The notes: generated from the letters alone by a model not told the origin. A stretch of 64,000 nt of DNA from Lysinibacillus cavernae (GCF_009724685.1 NZ_WMEF01000006.1:175182-239181), one strand, 5' to 3'. Positions 1 through 9,027 are shown, numbered from the stretch's first letter. A program made the numbers and translations.

Positions 1-48
1 TTTATAAGAAAAAATAGTTTTTTAGATTATTAAAATACCATATTATTC

Positions 49-639
49 CTAATTCCCAGCAAATCGAACTAATAGCTCTTCTATATGTTTCTTTACCTGT
101 GGCCAATCTTCTTTTGTAATACTATACATGACTGTATGCCGAGTTGTTCCATCCTTGCGAATCATATGATTGCGCAGTATACCTTCTTTTGTTGCACCTA
201 TACGCTCAATAGCCTTTTGAGAACGGACATTTTCATGATCGGTTTTTATTTGAACTCTTTGTAAATGAAGTTGCTCAAAACAATATTGTAATAATAAATA
301 TTTACAATTGGTATTGATAGCTGTGCGCCAGTATGAGGGTGTCAACCATGTATTACCTATTTCTAGGCGCTGGTGTTTATCATCAATATCCATAAATCGA
401 GTAGATCCTATAATATCGCCTGATTTTTTATCCACAATAACAAAAGGAAATTCTGTTTTTCCGCTTCTTGTTATTAGTGCGTTTTCCACAAAGTTATTCA
501 CATCCTCCCTTTTTTCTAAAGCTGTGGACATGTGAGACCAAATTTCTGGATAACTCCCTGCCTCTAATATCCCTTGTATATCATACGGCTCTAAAGGTTT
601 TAGTTTTACTACTTCGTTTTCTAATGCGATAAATTCCAC
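49..639 (-). CDS. GNAT family N-acetyltransferase (RimJ/RimL type)
   Basis: A 196-residue single-domain GNAT protein. The RimJ/RimL-type fold is suggested by the N-terminal 'LKPLEPYDI' strand, the central 'IGNTWLTPSYWRTAINT' region and the C-terminal 'NVRSQKAIERIGATKEG' segment that forms the acetyl-CoA-binding part of the family. Such enzymes acetylate amino groups of proteins or small molecules; the substrate cannot be read from sequence. The start is a GTG preceded by AGGAG at a 9-nt spacing. It is divergent from a MocR regulator gene, and MocR proteins often control the adjacent divergent gene, so it may be its target (inference). Confidence 0.85.
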   Translation of the reverse strand: MEFIALENEVVKLKPLEPYDIQGILEAGSYPEIWSHMSTALEKREDVNNFVENALITRSGKTEFPFVIVDKKSGDIIGSTRFMDIDDKHQRLEIGNTWLTPSYWRTAINTNCKYLLLQYCFEQLHLQRVQIKTDHENVRSQKAIERIGATKEGILRNHMIRKDGTTRHTVMYSITKEDWPQVKKHIEELLVRFAGN

Positions 640-652
640 AACACTTCACTCC

Positions 653-709
653 TTTTTTAGTTATTTAACGATAAAATTGATATGATAGATATAACCAATT
701 ACTAAAAAA
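653..709. promoter_or_regulatory. Inverted repeat in GNAT/MocR divergent promoter
   Basis: Perfect 9-bp arms TTTTTTAGT (653-661) and ACTAAAAAA (701-709) flank the AT-rich centre of the 97-bp region between two divergent genes. The placement fits an operator for the MocR-type regulator encoded at 737, but the arms are A/T-rich and may be fortuitous. Confidence 0.35.
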
Positions 710-736
710 TCAGCCATACCAGAGGAGGTTTTTATT

Positions 737-2098
737 GTGGAGCTTGCCATTTCATTTACGGGCGATTCACCAAAATATATACAAATCTACGAAGAAATAA
801 AGCAGTCTATATTATCGAAAAGGTTACTCGCTCATGAGCAATTACCTTCTAAACGGGCTCTTTCTCAAACACTGGATGTAAGTGTACATACCATAAAGGA
901 AGCCTACGAACAATTACTTGCAGAAGGCTATATTTATAGCAAGGAGCGATCAGGTTATTATATCGCTCCCTTTGAATTAGATTGGTTACAACAAGTACAG
1001 CAACATGATTCTCCCCCGAGTATAATCACTCCAAACGACATACAATATGATTTTAATAATGGGCATGTGGATAACAAGGCTTTTCCTTACGCCGTTTGGC
1101 ACAAGCTTATAAAAAAGCATTTTAATATGAATAACTTATCAACAAGCCCATGGGAAGGAGAGGCAATTTTACGAACAGAGATTGCTCGCTATGTAGAACG
1201 TTCCCGTGGGGTTGTTTGTGATGCTTCGCAAGTGTTTGTTTATAGTGGAACCCAAAGCCAGCTTCAAGCCCTCTGTCACTTCTTTGGTTCAACGACTCGT
1301 GTTGGTTTAGAGGAACCAGGCTTTAAACGAGTACGTGCGATTTTACAACAATGTGGATTGTCTACAGTAGCAATACCTGTGGATAAATCGGGTATTACAC
1401 TTCCTCAAAAAACAATTCACATGTTATACACAACACCAGCACATCAATTTCCCTTGGGCATGATTATGACAATGGAGAGAAGAGCTGCATTATTACAATG
1501 GGCTCAATCGAACGAGGCACTTATTATAGAAGATGATTATGATGCTGAATTTCGTTATAAGGGGCTTCCAATCCCCTCTTTAGCAAAAATGGATCAGCTT
1601 CATCATGTCCTCTATTTCGGAACATTCTCGAAAACGTTGCTTCCATCTTTACGCATTAGTTATATGATACTGCCAAAATCTCTAGTGCAAGCATTTATAA
1701 ACTTTCATCATGAGCAAAAGTCCGTTGTCTCCAAAGTGGATCAGCTTGTTTTAGCAGATTTTTTAGCCCAAGGATTATTTGATAAGCATTTAGCAAAAAT
1801 GCGGACGATTTATCGAAAAAAACAACAAACTTTACTAACAGCCATCTCTACGCATTTTTCAAACGAATTTCAAGTAATCGGTGAAAAATCTGGGCTACAT
1901 ATTGTCATGAAGTTACCCCAACATCTCTCTGAAGAAAGAGCGATCGAGCTTGCACAAGAGGTAGGAATTCTAGTCTACCCATGCTCTTCCTCTTATCAAA
2001 ATGGAATGAAAGAAGCAATGGTCCTTATGGGCTACGGTGGACTGACTTTTCAACAAATTAATGATGGCATTGCACTTCTTGCTTCTGTTTGGCAATAA
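737..2098 (+). CDS. MocR/PdxR-type regulator (GntR HTH + aminotransferase domain)
   Basis: At 453 residues it has the standard MocR architecture. An N-terminal GntR winged helix (about residues 10-80, with 'LPSKRALSQTLDVSVHTIKEAYEQLL') is followed by a fold-type I aminotransferase domain. The PLP-binding features are visible: 'IIEDDYDAEFRY' near residue 265 and the Schiff-base lysine in 'FGTFSKTLLPSLR' near residue 300. Members sense PLP or an amino-acid/amine ligand and control a neighbouring gene. The GTG start is preceded by AGGAGG. The divergent GNAT gene is the obvious candidate target (inference). Confidence 0.92.
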   Translation: MELAISFTGDSPKYIQIYEEIKQSILSKRLLAHEQLPSKRALSQTLDVSVHTIKEAYEQLLAEGYIYSKERSGYYIAPFELDWLQQVQQHDSPPSIITPNDIQYDFNNGHVDNKAFPYAVWHKLIKKHFNMNNLSTSPWEGEAILRTEIARYVERSRGVVCDASQVFVYSGTQSQLQALCHFFGSTTRVGLEEPGFKRVRAILQQCGLSTVAIPVDKSGITLPQKTIHMLYTTPAHQFPLGMIMTMERRAALLQWAQSNEALIIEDDYDAEFRYKGLPIPSLAKMDQLHHVLYFGTFSKTLLPSLRISYMILPKSLVQAFINFHHEQKSVVSKVDQLVLADFLAQGLFDKHLAKMRTIYRKKQQTLLTAISTHFSNEFQVIGEKSGLHIVMKLPQHLSEERAIELAQEVGILVYPCSSSYQNGMKEAMVLMGYGGLTFQQINDGIALLASVWQ

Positions 2099-2203
2099 CG
2101 ATGATTTCATTAACTTGTCGAAATCCTCTTTTAATAATGCGAAACCTTATCATTTTTTTTTCGTATGTAAAGGTATATGGACACATAAGGGGATTAGAAG
2201 ATA

Positions 2204-3010
2204 ATGGAGAATCGTGAGCTATTAGAACAGCATTTACAAGAGATTCAAGTGTGGGAAAAAGACCAAAAGGATTTATGGTTTTGGGAGAAATTAGGAAGAA
2301 TACCATTCAAGCTATTAGATAAAATGACACCTGCCTTTATTCAAAATAAAATTGCTTTACTAGTGGATGAATTAGGGAATTATATTCAGTCGGGCGGAAA
2401 ATATTTAATCAATGAACAAGCCATGATGCAAAAAATTCGCAACCATTCTTCTACACAGCATATTTTGACTATATCTGATATTGGACAAATTCCTTTAGAG
2501 GACATGATTACCCTCAGTGATAAATTACAAAATGAGCGTGTGAAATTCGCTACCGTTCAAGGAGCTTCTACTGGATTTGGTGGAATCTTTACTTTGGCTA
2601 TTGATATTCCTGTTATTTTAGGGACAGCGCTAAAAACATTGCAAGAAATAGCGATTATTCATGGTTATGACCCTAATGATAAAATGGAGCGTATTTTTAT
2701 TGTCAAGTGCCTACAGTTTACTTCTGCTGATATTGTTGGTAAAGAAGCAATTTTACAGGAGCTTGCTACTATGAATAGCACTCAAAAGGCTTCTGATAAT
2801 ATGATTTCACAACTTCAAGGATGGCAGGAAGTATTTTACACGTATCGAGATCAGCTAGGCTGGAAAAAGTTGTTTCAAATGATTCCAATTGCCGGCATGG
2901 TCTTTGGTGCCTTTGCCAATAAAGGGATGATTCAAGATGTTGCTGAGACAGGCATTATGCTCTACCGAAAAAGACGTATTTATGAAAAATTAAATGAATT
3001 AGAAAGTTGA
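2204..3010 (+). CDS. EcsC family protein
   Basis: A 268-residue protein matching the EcsC family (named for the third gene of the Bacillus ecs ABC-transporter locus) by its overall pattern. It has an acidic/aromatic N-terminus ('EIQVWEKDQKDLWFWEKLG'), a glycine-rich hydrophobic centre ('GASTGFGGIFTLAIDIPVILGTALKTLQEIA') and a C-terminal hydrophobic hairpin ('IPIAGMVFGAFANKGMI'). No ecsA/ecsB transporter genes lie nearby, so it is a stand-alone member. The biochemical function of the family is not established. It ends at a bidirectional terminator. Confidence 0.85.
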   Translation: MENRELLEQHLQEIQVWEKDQKDLWFWEKLGRIPFKLLDKMTPAFIQNKIALLVDELGNYIQSGGKYLINEQAMMQKIRNHSSTQHILTISDIGQIPLEDMITLSDKLQNERVKFATVQGASTGFGGIFTLAIDIPVILGTALKTLQEIAIIHGYDPNDKMERIFIVKCLQFTSADIVGKEAILQELATMNSTQKASDNMISQLQGWQEVFYTYRDQLGWKKLFQMIPIAGMVFGAFANKGMIQDVAETGIMLYRKRRIYEKLNELES

Positions 3011-3011
3011 T

Positions 3012-3054
3012 AAAAAAAGATGACACTCTTTCCTACTTGAGCGTCATCTTTTTC
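3012..3054. terminator. Bidirectional intrinsic terminator
   Basis: Hairpin AAAAAGATGAC...GTCATCTTTTT with A- and T-runs on both sides, between the convergent EcsC-family and oxidoreductase genes. Confidence 0.85.
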
Positions 3055-3062
3055 CTAACTTT

Positions 3063-4031
3063 TTATATTTTAATGAGAATTTTTCCCTGATGCTGACGAC
3101 TTTCCATCAATTCATGTGCCTTTTGCATTTCCTCTAAGGCAAAAACTTTAGCAATTGGCACTTGGAAACTATCCTCTTTTAATAAAGTAAAAATATCCTG
3201 CGCAACTTGTTGTAGTATTTCTGGTTTCGAAGCTCTAGTCATGCCTAAGCTAAATCCTTTTATATTACGACAGCTACTATGTAAATCAGATGTTTTTATA
3301 TTTCCTGCTCTGCCACCACTATTGCCGAATTGTACAAGTGTGCCATAAAGTGCTAAACAAGTTAAACTTTCTTCTGTTACAGCCCCTGCAATGGAATCAA
3401 ACACAAGATCAACACCACTACCATCTGTAAGTTGATTGACATGTGTACTGAATTGATCGTAAGTAAGAACGTGATCCGCACCAAGTTGATAAACAATAGC
3501 GGCCTTCTCCAAATTACTCACCGTACAAATAATCTGTTTAGCCCCTAGCTTTTTTGCCATTTGAATGAGCATTGTCCCAACGCCACCAGAAGCAGCATGA
3601 ATCAAAACCGAATCCTGTTGACGAATAGGTGCTATCTGATGTGTTAAGATATACGATAAAAATGACACAGTTGGTACAGCTGCCACCTTCTCAAGAGGTA
3701 CATCACTTGGAACTTTATAAACAAGTTGCTCCTTCGCTACAACCAATTCTGCATAAGCTCCATTTTTCGGAAATGCGATGACTTGATCGCCCTTTTGAAA
3801 ATTACTGTTATCATCGAAAACCTCTTCTATAACACCTGCAACATCTAAACCAAGAATCATCGGGAAATTGGCTTTAGCCTTATTGCCTGTACGGTTTTTT
3901 ATATCCGCATAGTTCACACTCGTATACGTTGTGCGTATTAGGACTTCGTCTTTAGAGATACTAGGCTTTGGACATTCTATATATCTTAAAACATCAGATG
4001 CACCAAACTCATTCATAACAATCGCTTTCAT
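3063..4031 (-). CDS. Zinc-less NADPH:quinone oxidoreductase (MDR superfamily)
   Basis: A medium-chain dehydrogenase/reductase of 322 residues. It has a GroES-like N-terminal domain ('MKAIVMNEFGASDVLRY') and a Rossmann domain with the nucleotide motif 'HAASGGVGTMLIQMAKKLGA'. The zinc-ligand pattern of alcohol dehydrogenases is absent, which places it with quinone oxidoreductases/enoyl reductases. The ATG at 4031 is chosen because AAGGAGGG lies just upstream; extending the frame another 32 codons would run through the promoter of the divergent gene. Substrate unknown. Confidence 0.88.
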   Translation of the reverse strand: MKAIVMNEFGASDVLRYIECPKPSISKDEVLIRTTYTSVNYADIKNRTGNKAKANFPMILGLDVAGVIEEVFDDNSNFQKGDQVIAFPKNGAYAELVVAKEQLVYKVPSDVPLEKVAAVPTVSFLSYILTHQIAPIRQQDSVLIHAASGGVGTMLIQMAKKLGAKQIICTVSNLEKAAIVYQLGADHVLTYDQFSTHVNQLTDGSGVDLVFDSIAGAVTEESLTCLALYGTLVQFGNSGGRAGNIKTSDLHSSCRNIKGFSLGMTRASKPEILQQVAQDIFTLLKEDSFQVPIAKVFALEEMQKAHELMESRQHQGKILIKI

Positions 4032-4095
4032 GTCTGTCTCCCTCCTTGTTATAGTAAAATTATATACTAAATATAGAAGTGATGGAGGAATCTTC

Positions 4096-4719
4096 ATAAA
4101 AATCAAACCACAGCAATGTATGTACAACGGTGTATCCTACGACTTTTTTGACAGTAAAAGTGATAAGATATGCTTTATGTTTTCTGGTACCGGCTATAAT
4201 TATGAAAAACTTATACTTTATTATGCTAGGTCTCTTATGCTAGAGCTTGGCTTTGCTGTCATCCAAATTAATTATACATTTGAGCAACACCAATTCGAAC
4301 AGGAACCACAAGCTATATCGAAAATGGTTTATAGCGTCGTCGATCCTCTTGTAGCGCATATCATACAATCAAAATCCTACTCAAAAGTCATCTACCTGGG
4401 AAAATCATTAGGAACCTTGCCTATTATCGACTTTTATATGCAGAAGGCTTCCGCTTTCTCTACTTGTTATGTACTCTTCACACCATTGCTGTCCCTGGAG
4501 CATACAATGACAAATCTACTAGACAAACAAGCATTTTTGGCAATCGGTACAGCAGACCCCCATTATTCACAGGAAAAAGTAGCACAGCTAACTACATTGG
4601 ATCTTGTCGTTTATGAAAACCTCGATCATTCACTTGAAGTCGCTTCTAATGTTGCTTTATCCATTCAATTTTGCCAGTCCCTTATGACACAATTAAAAGT
4701 CTTTCTACAAAATAATTAG
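4096..4719 (+). CDS. Putative alpha/beta hydrolase, possible ATA start
   Basis: About 200 residues with an alpha/beta-hydrolase look: the oxyanion-side motif 'CFMFSGTGYNYEKL', a nucleophile-elbow-like 'VIYLGKSLGTLPI' (G-K-S-L-G), and a late 'NLDHSLEV' that could supply the catalytic histidine. The start is odd. The good Shine-Dalgarno GGAGG at 4084-4088 is seven bases before an in-frame ATA (4096), not an ATG; the first in-frame ATG (4120) has no ribosome binding site. Either ATA is used, translation starts weakly at 4120, or an ATG was mutated. It is divergent from the quinone oxidoreductase gene. Substrate unknown. Confidence 0.7.
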   Translation: MKIKPQQCMYNGVSYDFFDSKSDKICFMFSGTGYNYEKLILYYARSLMLELGFAVIQINYTFEQHQFEQEPQAISKMVYSVVDPLVAHIIQSKSYSKVIYLGKSLGTLPIIDFYMQKASAFSTCYVLFTPLLSLEHTMTNLLDKQAFLAIGTADPHYSQEKVAQLTTLDLVVYENLDHSLEVASNVALSIQFCQSLMTQLKVFLQNN

Positions 4720-4738
4720 TAATATTTTTATAGTACTC

Positions 4739-4768
4739 TTTACCAAAATTAGATACATATGCTACACT
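4739..4768 (+). promoter_or_regulatory. Predicted sigma-A promoter of T-box transcript
   Basis: TTTACC (4739-4744), 18-bp spacer, TACACT (4763-4768). It lies just upstream of the T-box leader, placing the 5' end near 4775. Confidence 0.5.
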
Positions 4769-4775
4769 ATCAAAA

Positions 4776-5066
4776 ATACATTGAAGAGAAGAGTAAATAA
4801 GGCTGTTCTTCCCAGAGAGCTCGAGTCGCTGAAAACGAGCAAGAACGAATTATTGAAACAAGCCTCGGAGTAGCGCATAGGATTTCTATTTGAATGATGG
4901 TGCGACGGGAACTCCCGTTAAAGAGTTACAGTATAAGCATAGGCACTTATGCCGTACTGAAAAGGCTATTATGGCGACATAATAGTGAACTAGGGTGGCA
5001 CCACGTGAGTATAAATTCCGCAATCTCGTCCCTAAGACTAATGGTCTTGGGGGTGGGATTTTTTAT
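4776..5066 (+). promoter_or_regulatory. T-box riboswitch (best read as glutamine specifier) with terminator
   Basis: The T-box core AGGGTGGCACCACG lies at 4992-5005. It is followed by a terminator with stem arms near 5030-5038 and 5044-5052 and a T-run ending near 5066. Stem I is recognisable: AGTA (4792-4795) of the specifier loop, helix AATAA/TTATT, then GAAA with CAA at 4859-4861. In the known glyQS leader the codon directly follows GAAA, so CAA (Gln) is the best reading. The variable base in TGGC is C, which would pair with a G73 discriminator, as tRNA-Gln (and tRNA-Asn) carries. AAC (Asn) is the alternative. It controls the MFS gene that follows. Confidence 0.9.
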
Positions 5067-5102
5067 TTTGCAAATCATGACTTTGCTTAGGGAGGAATTT
5101 AT

Positions 5103-6350
5103 ATGAAGAAATCTTTAGAGGCCTGGCGCTATCCTGCCATCCTATTATGTAGTATTGGTGTTTCCAGCATCGGAGGATGGATCTATTTTATCGCCTTAAA
5201 TCTTATTGTATTAAATCTTACAGAATCAGCTCTTGCTGTCTCTGGCTTATACATTGTTAGAGCGATCTCATCCTTGTTCACTAATTTTTGGTCAGGGAGC
5301 CTAATCGATCGCTTTAATAAAAAAAATCTAATGATACTTTTAAATTTTTTTCAATCTATACTAATTGTGATACTTCCCTTCTTTTCTAGCTTAGTGTGGA
5401 TTTATGCCTTAGTCTTTATCATTACAGCTGCTAGTTCTATGTATCATCCAACCTCTATGACCTATATCACTAAATTGATACCTATAGCACACCGGAAGCG
5501 TTTTAACTCACTACGCAGCTTGCTGGACTCTGGCGCTTTTCTAACTGGGCCAGCCATTGCCGGTTTTCTATTTACACTCGGTACGCCAAATATGGCTATA
5601 TACTTAAATGCTATTGCTTTATTTTTATCGGCCTGTATAACGACAAAAATGCCGAATGTTGAAGCACATGAACAATTAGCTTTTTTTAGTGATACAGAAA
5701 AATCTTCACTTAATAAAGTGTTGCTCCATGATTGGAAGATGGTCATACAGTTTAGCTTAAAAAATTCCTATATTACGATGATTTATTTGTTATTTAGTGG
5801 CATTATCGTCTTAATGACAGCAACTGACTCTTTAGAGGCTGCTTTTGCAACTCAAGTGCTTGCTTTATCTGAGGGGGAATATGGGATTTTAGTCAGCATT
5901 GCAGGTGTAGGTGTATTAGTGGGCTCTATAACTAATTCCACTATCGTTGAAAAGGTGTCTACTGCATGGCTGATTGGTATGGGGTCTCTTCTAACAGCAT
6001 TAGGTTATTTGGTGTTTACTTCTTCCTATACATTTCCTATAGCTGCTTTAGGTTGCTTTCTATTATCATTTGCAACTGCTTTTGCGAATACAGGATTCTA
6101 CACATTTTATCAAAATAATATCCCAGCCGAAAGCATGGGAAGAATAGGAAGTATTTATGGTTTCTTTGAAGCTCTATTCATCATACTATTGACAGCTTTT
6201 TATGGCGTTGCTGCAGAGATAATTACAATCCGTTTTGTTGTCATGAGTGCTTCCCTTGTTATGTTAATTGTAGCCATCATTTTATTCCTATTAGCTATAC
6301 GACCTTCTAAGTCACTCTTCTATGAAAACATTTCCGAATTTCGTGACTAA
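5103..6350 (+). CDS. MFS transporter under T-box control
   Basis: A 415-residue, 12-helix major facilitator protein. The loop 2-3 motif is 'GSLIDRFNKKNLMI', and the hydrophobic segments are regularly spaced to the C-terminus ('VMLIVAIILFLLAIR'). It resembles the Mef/enterobactin-exporter branch of MFS permeases. The start ATG follows GGGAGGAA at 7 nt. The T-box leader implies that expression rises when a specific tRNA is uncharged. This suggests transport of an amino acid, a peptide or a precursor, rather than a drug efflux role (inference). Confidence 0.9.
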   Translation: MKKSLEAWRYPAILLCSIGVSSIGGWIYFIALNLIVLNLTESALAVSGLYIVRAISSLFTNFWSGSLIDRFNKKNLMILLNFFQSILIVILPFFSSLVWIYALVFIITAASSMYHPTSMTYITKLIPIAHRKRFNSLRSLLDSGAFLTGPAIAGFLFTLGTPNMAIYLNAIALFLSACITTKMPNVEAHEQLAFFSDTEKSSLNKVLLHDWKMVIQFSLKNSYITMIYLLFSGIIVLMTATDSLEAAFATQVLALSEGEYGILVSIAGVGVLVGSITNSTIVEKVSTAWLIGMGSLLTALGYLVFTSSYTFPIAALGCFLLSFATAFANTGFYTFYQNNIPAESMGRIGSIYGFFEALFIILLTAFYGVAAEIITIRFVVMSASLVMLIVAIILFLLAIRPSKSLFYENISEFRD

Positions 6351-6351
6351 A

Positions 6352-6389
6352 GAAAAAATAGGTCTTTTCCTTAAGTGGGAAAGACCTAT
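6352..6389 (-). terminator. Terminator (IclR-type gene; also partly serves MFS gene)
   Basis: Stem ATAGGTCTTTCC...GGAAAAGACCTAT followed by a T-run on the minus strand, immediately after the regulator's stop codon. Confidence 0.8.
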
Positions 6390-7118
6390 CTACATATGCC
6401 CCAATTCTTGTGAAAGAAGGTATGCTGTTTTGGTTACCTCTTTTGCAATACTCTCTAATTTTTCAACATCTGTTTCATACTCAAAGCATTCTACACTGAT
6501 TGCTGCAATTGGTTTACCATCCAAATCAAAAACAGGCGCGGCAACAGAAACAGTTCCCTTTGTTTTTTCTCCGTAGCTAATAGCGTATCCTTTATCTTTA
6601 ATGAGGAGAAGTTGTTCCATTAACTCACTTTTCTCAAGAACATTCATATTCTCAAAAAAAGTAGCTTGTACTTCTCTATTTGAAAAAGTCAGTAGCACTT
6701 TATTGGCTGCCCCAACGGGATATGGAATTTTTTCACCAATCATATCAATGATACGGACATTTTTTGGGCTATCTACTCGATCAATAATAATTGAGGAAAA
6801 CTGTTTTGGTATATTTAGATATGTAGTTTCACGAACCTTGTTTGCAAGCTCCTCTAATAATGGATGAGCTTTTTCACGAATATTCGTATGATGGTACATT
6901 TTCATTCCGAGTTGTAACCATGTATACCCTAAACGAAATTCCTTTTTCTCCTCATTTCTTTCTACTAAATCGAAAGTTTCTAATGTATACAATAAACGAT
7001 AAATTGTACTGCTAGGTAAATCTGTTTCATTGTAGATATCTTGAACAGAAAAGAATTTCTTAGGTTGTTTAGCTAGTACATCAATAATCATCATTGCTCT
7101 TTCAATGGATTGAATCAT
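6390..7118 (-). CDS. IclR family transcriptional regulator
   Basis: An IclR-type regulator of 242 residues. The N-terminal winged helix ('FFSVQDIYNETDLPSSTIYRLLYTLETFDLV') is followed by the GAF-like effector domain, ending with the typical 'GKPIAAISVECFEYETDVEKLESIAKEV'. ATG at 7118 is preferred over a GTG one codon earlier, because GGGGAG sits at the better distance. It is divergent from rocB. IclR proteins usually regulate their neighbours, so control of rocB by an arginine-pathway or related effector is plausible but not shown. Confidence 0.9.
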   Translation of the reverse strand: MIQSIERAMMIIDVLAKQPKKFFSVQDIYNETDLPSSTIYRLLYTLETFDLVERNEEKKEFRLGYTWLQLGMKMYHHTNIREKAHPLLEELANKVRETTYLNIPKQFSSIIIDRVDSPKNVRIIDMIGEKIPYPVGAANKVLLTFSNREVQATFFENMNVLEKSELMEQLLLIKDKGYAISYGEKTKGTVSVAAPVFDLDGKPIAAISVECFEYETDVEKLESIAKEVTKTAYLLSQELGHM

Positions 7119-7222
7119 CACTACTCCCCCCTATTATTCATTTTAACGAATTTTTACTCATTTAAATAGACATATAAGCCAATAATTTAATAAAAAAACA
7201 CAGAATTTTATAAAAACTAAAA

Positions 7223-7251
7223 TTGACGATTACGTTATTTTCTTATATGAT
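7223..7251 (+). promoter_or_regulatory. Predicted sigma-A promoter of rocB
   Basis: TTGACG (7223-7228), exactly 17 bp, TATGAT (7246-7251), upstream of rocB. No sigma-54-type TGGCAC-N5-TTGC element is visible in this interval, unlike roc genes of Bacillus subtilis. Confidence 0.65.
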
Positions 7252-7358
7252 GAACTTATATTCCACTATACGGATTAATTTTCATATAACGAAAACATTT
7301 AGTGAAAACGGTTGCTATTTTGAATGATACCTAGTCGAACAAAAAAGGAGCAAAATAT

Positions 7359-9020
7359 ATGTATCAACAACTAAGACAATTACCAATCGCAACACAAATT
7401 GAAGAGCTTACAAAAGAATTAGTAGCTATTAATAGCATTAATGGTACTCATGGTGAAGGAAAAATTATTGAGTTTATCTATGAAAAAATGCAAGCATTTC
7501 CCTACTACCATGAAAATCCTTCATTTCTTTGGACAACAAACGTCAAACATGATCCAATAGGACGTAAAAATCTCTTTGCCTTCGTTAAAAGTCCTAAAGA
7601 AACTAAAAAGACAATTATCTATCACGCTCATTTAGATACTGTTGATATAGAGGATTATGGTCATTTGAAAGAGTTTGCTTTTTCTCCTTCCAAGCTTGAG
7701 GAATTCTTTAAAATATCTGAAGGCAATGCTGATGTAAAGAAGGATGCTCAAAGTGGCGATTGGATGTTTGGACGTGGAGCTGTAGATATGAAAAGTGGAG
7801 CTGCCGTTCATATTGCAAATATACACTATTTCGCACATCATCTTGAACAATTAGAGGGCAACTTACTTCTTATTTTAAATGGTGGTGAAGAATCTGAGCA
7901 TGATGGGATTATTGATGCATTGGATGAACTTAGCCGTTTAAAAATAGAACAAGAGCTGGATTTTCTAATGGCCATCAATACAGATTTTACAACACCTTTA
8001 TACGGTGGCGACCCACATCGTTATATTTATACAGGGGTTGCTGGCAAGCTACTTCCATCATTCTATATTTATGGACGTGAGGTGCATGTAGGCGATACAT
8101 TAAGTGGTATTGATCCAAACTATATAGCAGCTAAAATTACGGAGCGTATTCATAATAATTTAGCAATGACTGAGCAAATTGCAGGTGAAACGATACTCCC
8201 ACCTACTTGTTTATATCAACGTGATACAAAGGAATCCTATACAGTTCAAACGGCATCCATAAGCCAAATTTATTTTAACTACTTCTTATATGAAGAATCA
8301 CCAGATCTTGTCGTTGAAAAACTTAAATCTGTTACACAGCAGGCATGTACTGAGGCAGAACAATATTTACAACTTCAATATGAGAAATATGTTGAACGCT
8401 CCAATGTACCTAAAAGCCCTTTATCTTGGCATATTGAGGTTGTGACGTATGATGAACTAATTTCATATTTAAATGAAAAAGGCATTCAGACAGAGCTTAT
8501 TATTACGGATATATTGAAAAAGAATACAGGAAAAGAATTACGCCAACAATCATTTGCCATCGTGGATGCCCTACAAAAGGCAGACCCAGAACATAAACCT
8601 CGTGTTGTCTTATTCTTTGCACCACCGTTTTTACCACACAATTATTTAAAGGAAAATGTGGTAAGGGATCAAGTATTAAAACAAACCATTTCACAAGTTG
8701 TCGATGAGATGGCTAGTGAAACGGGTGAGCAGTTCCAAGTTAAACGATTTTTCCCTTACTTGGCTGATGGAAGTTTTTTATCTATACATGCAACACAAGA
8801 AGAACTACATGCGTTGCTTAATAATTTCCCAAAATGGGAGACACTTTATCCACTACCATTTGAAAAAATAAAAACACTAGATATCCCTTCCGTTACAATG
8901 GGTGTTTATGGGAAAGACGGTCACAAATGGACTGAGCGAGTGTATAAACCTTATTCCTTTGGCGTTCTGCCAAAGCTAATACAGCAAACAACTAGAGCGT
9001 TATTCAAATCAAATCTTTAA
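7359..9020 (+). CDS. rocB: M20-family metallopeptidase RocB-like (arginine utilization)
   Basis: A 553-residue M20/M28-type metallohydrolase of the RocB family, whose B. subtilis member belongs to the arginine degradation regulon and is of similar length. Metal-binding elements are seen in 'YHAHLDTVD' (first His-x-Asp), 'GRGAVDMKSGAA' (bridging Asp) and 'NGGEESEHDG' (catalytic Glu pair). The last third carries a large lid/dimerisation insertion typical of RocB. The ATG follows AAAAAGGAG. It stands alone here, without rocDEF, but is divergent from an IclR regulator. The physiological substrate of RocB is unproven. Confidence 0.88.
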   Translation: MYQQLRQLPIATQIEELTKELVAINSINGTHGEGKIIEFIYEKMQAFPYYHENPSFLWTTNVKHDPIGRKNLFAFVKSPKETKKTIIYHAHLDTVDIEDYGHLKEFAFSPSKLEEFFKISEGNADVKKDAQSGDWMFGRGAVDMKSGAAVHIANIHYFAHHLEQLEGNLLLILNGGEESEHDGIIDALDELSRLKIEQELDFLMAINTDFTTPLYGGDPHRYIYTGVAGKLLPSFYIYGREVHVGDTLSGIDPNYIAAKITERIHNNLAMTEQIAGETILPPTCLYQRDTKESYTVQTASISQIYFNYFLYEESPDLVVEKLKSVTQQACTEAEQYLQLQYEKYVERSNVPKSPLSWHIEVVTYDELISYLNEKGIQTELIITDILKKNTGKELRQQSFAIVDALQKADPEHKPRVVLFFAPPFLPHNYLKENVVRDQVLKQTISQVVDEMASETGEQFQVKRFFPYLADGSFLSIHATQEELHALLNNFPKWETLYPLPFEKIKTLDIPSVTMGVYGKDGHKWTERVYKPYSFGVLPKLIQQTTRALFKSNL

Positions 9021-9027
9021 GATAATA

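Noticed and set aside
4894..5106. 70-codon ORF between the hydrolase and MFS genes
   Set aside because: It lies wholly within the T-box leader and terminator; the RNA structure explains the sequence.
7119..7358. Sigma-54 promoter for rocB
   Set aside because: No TGGCAC-N5-TTGC element is present; a good sigma-A promoter is.
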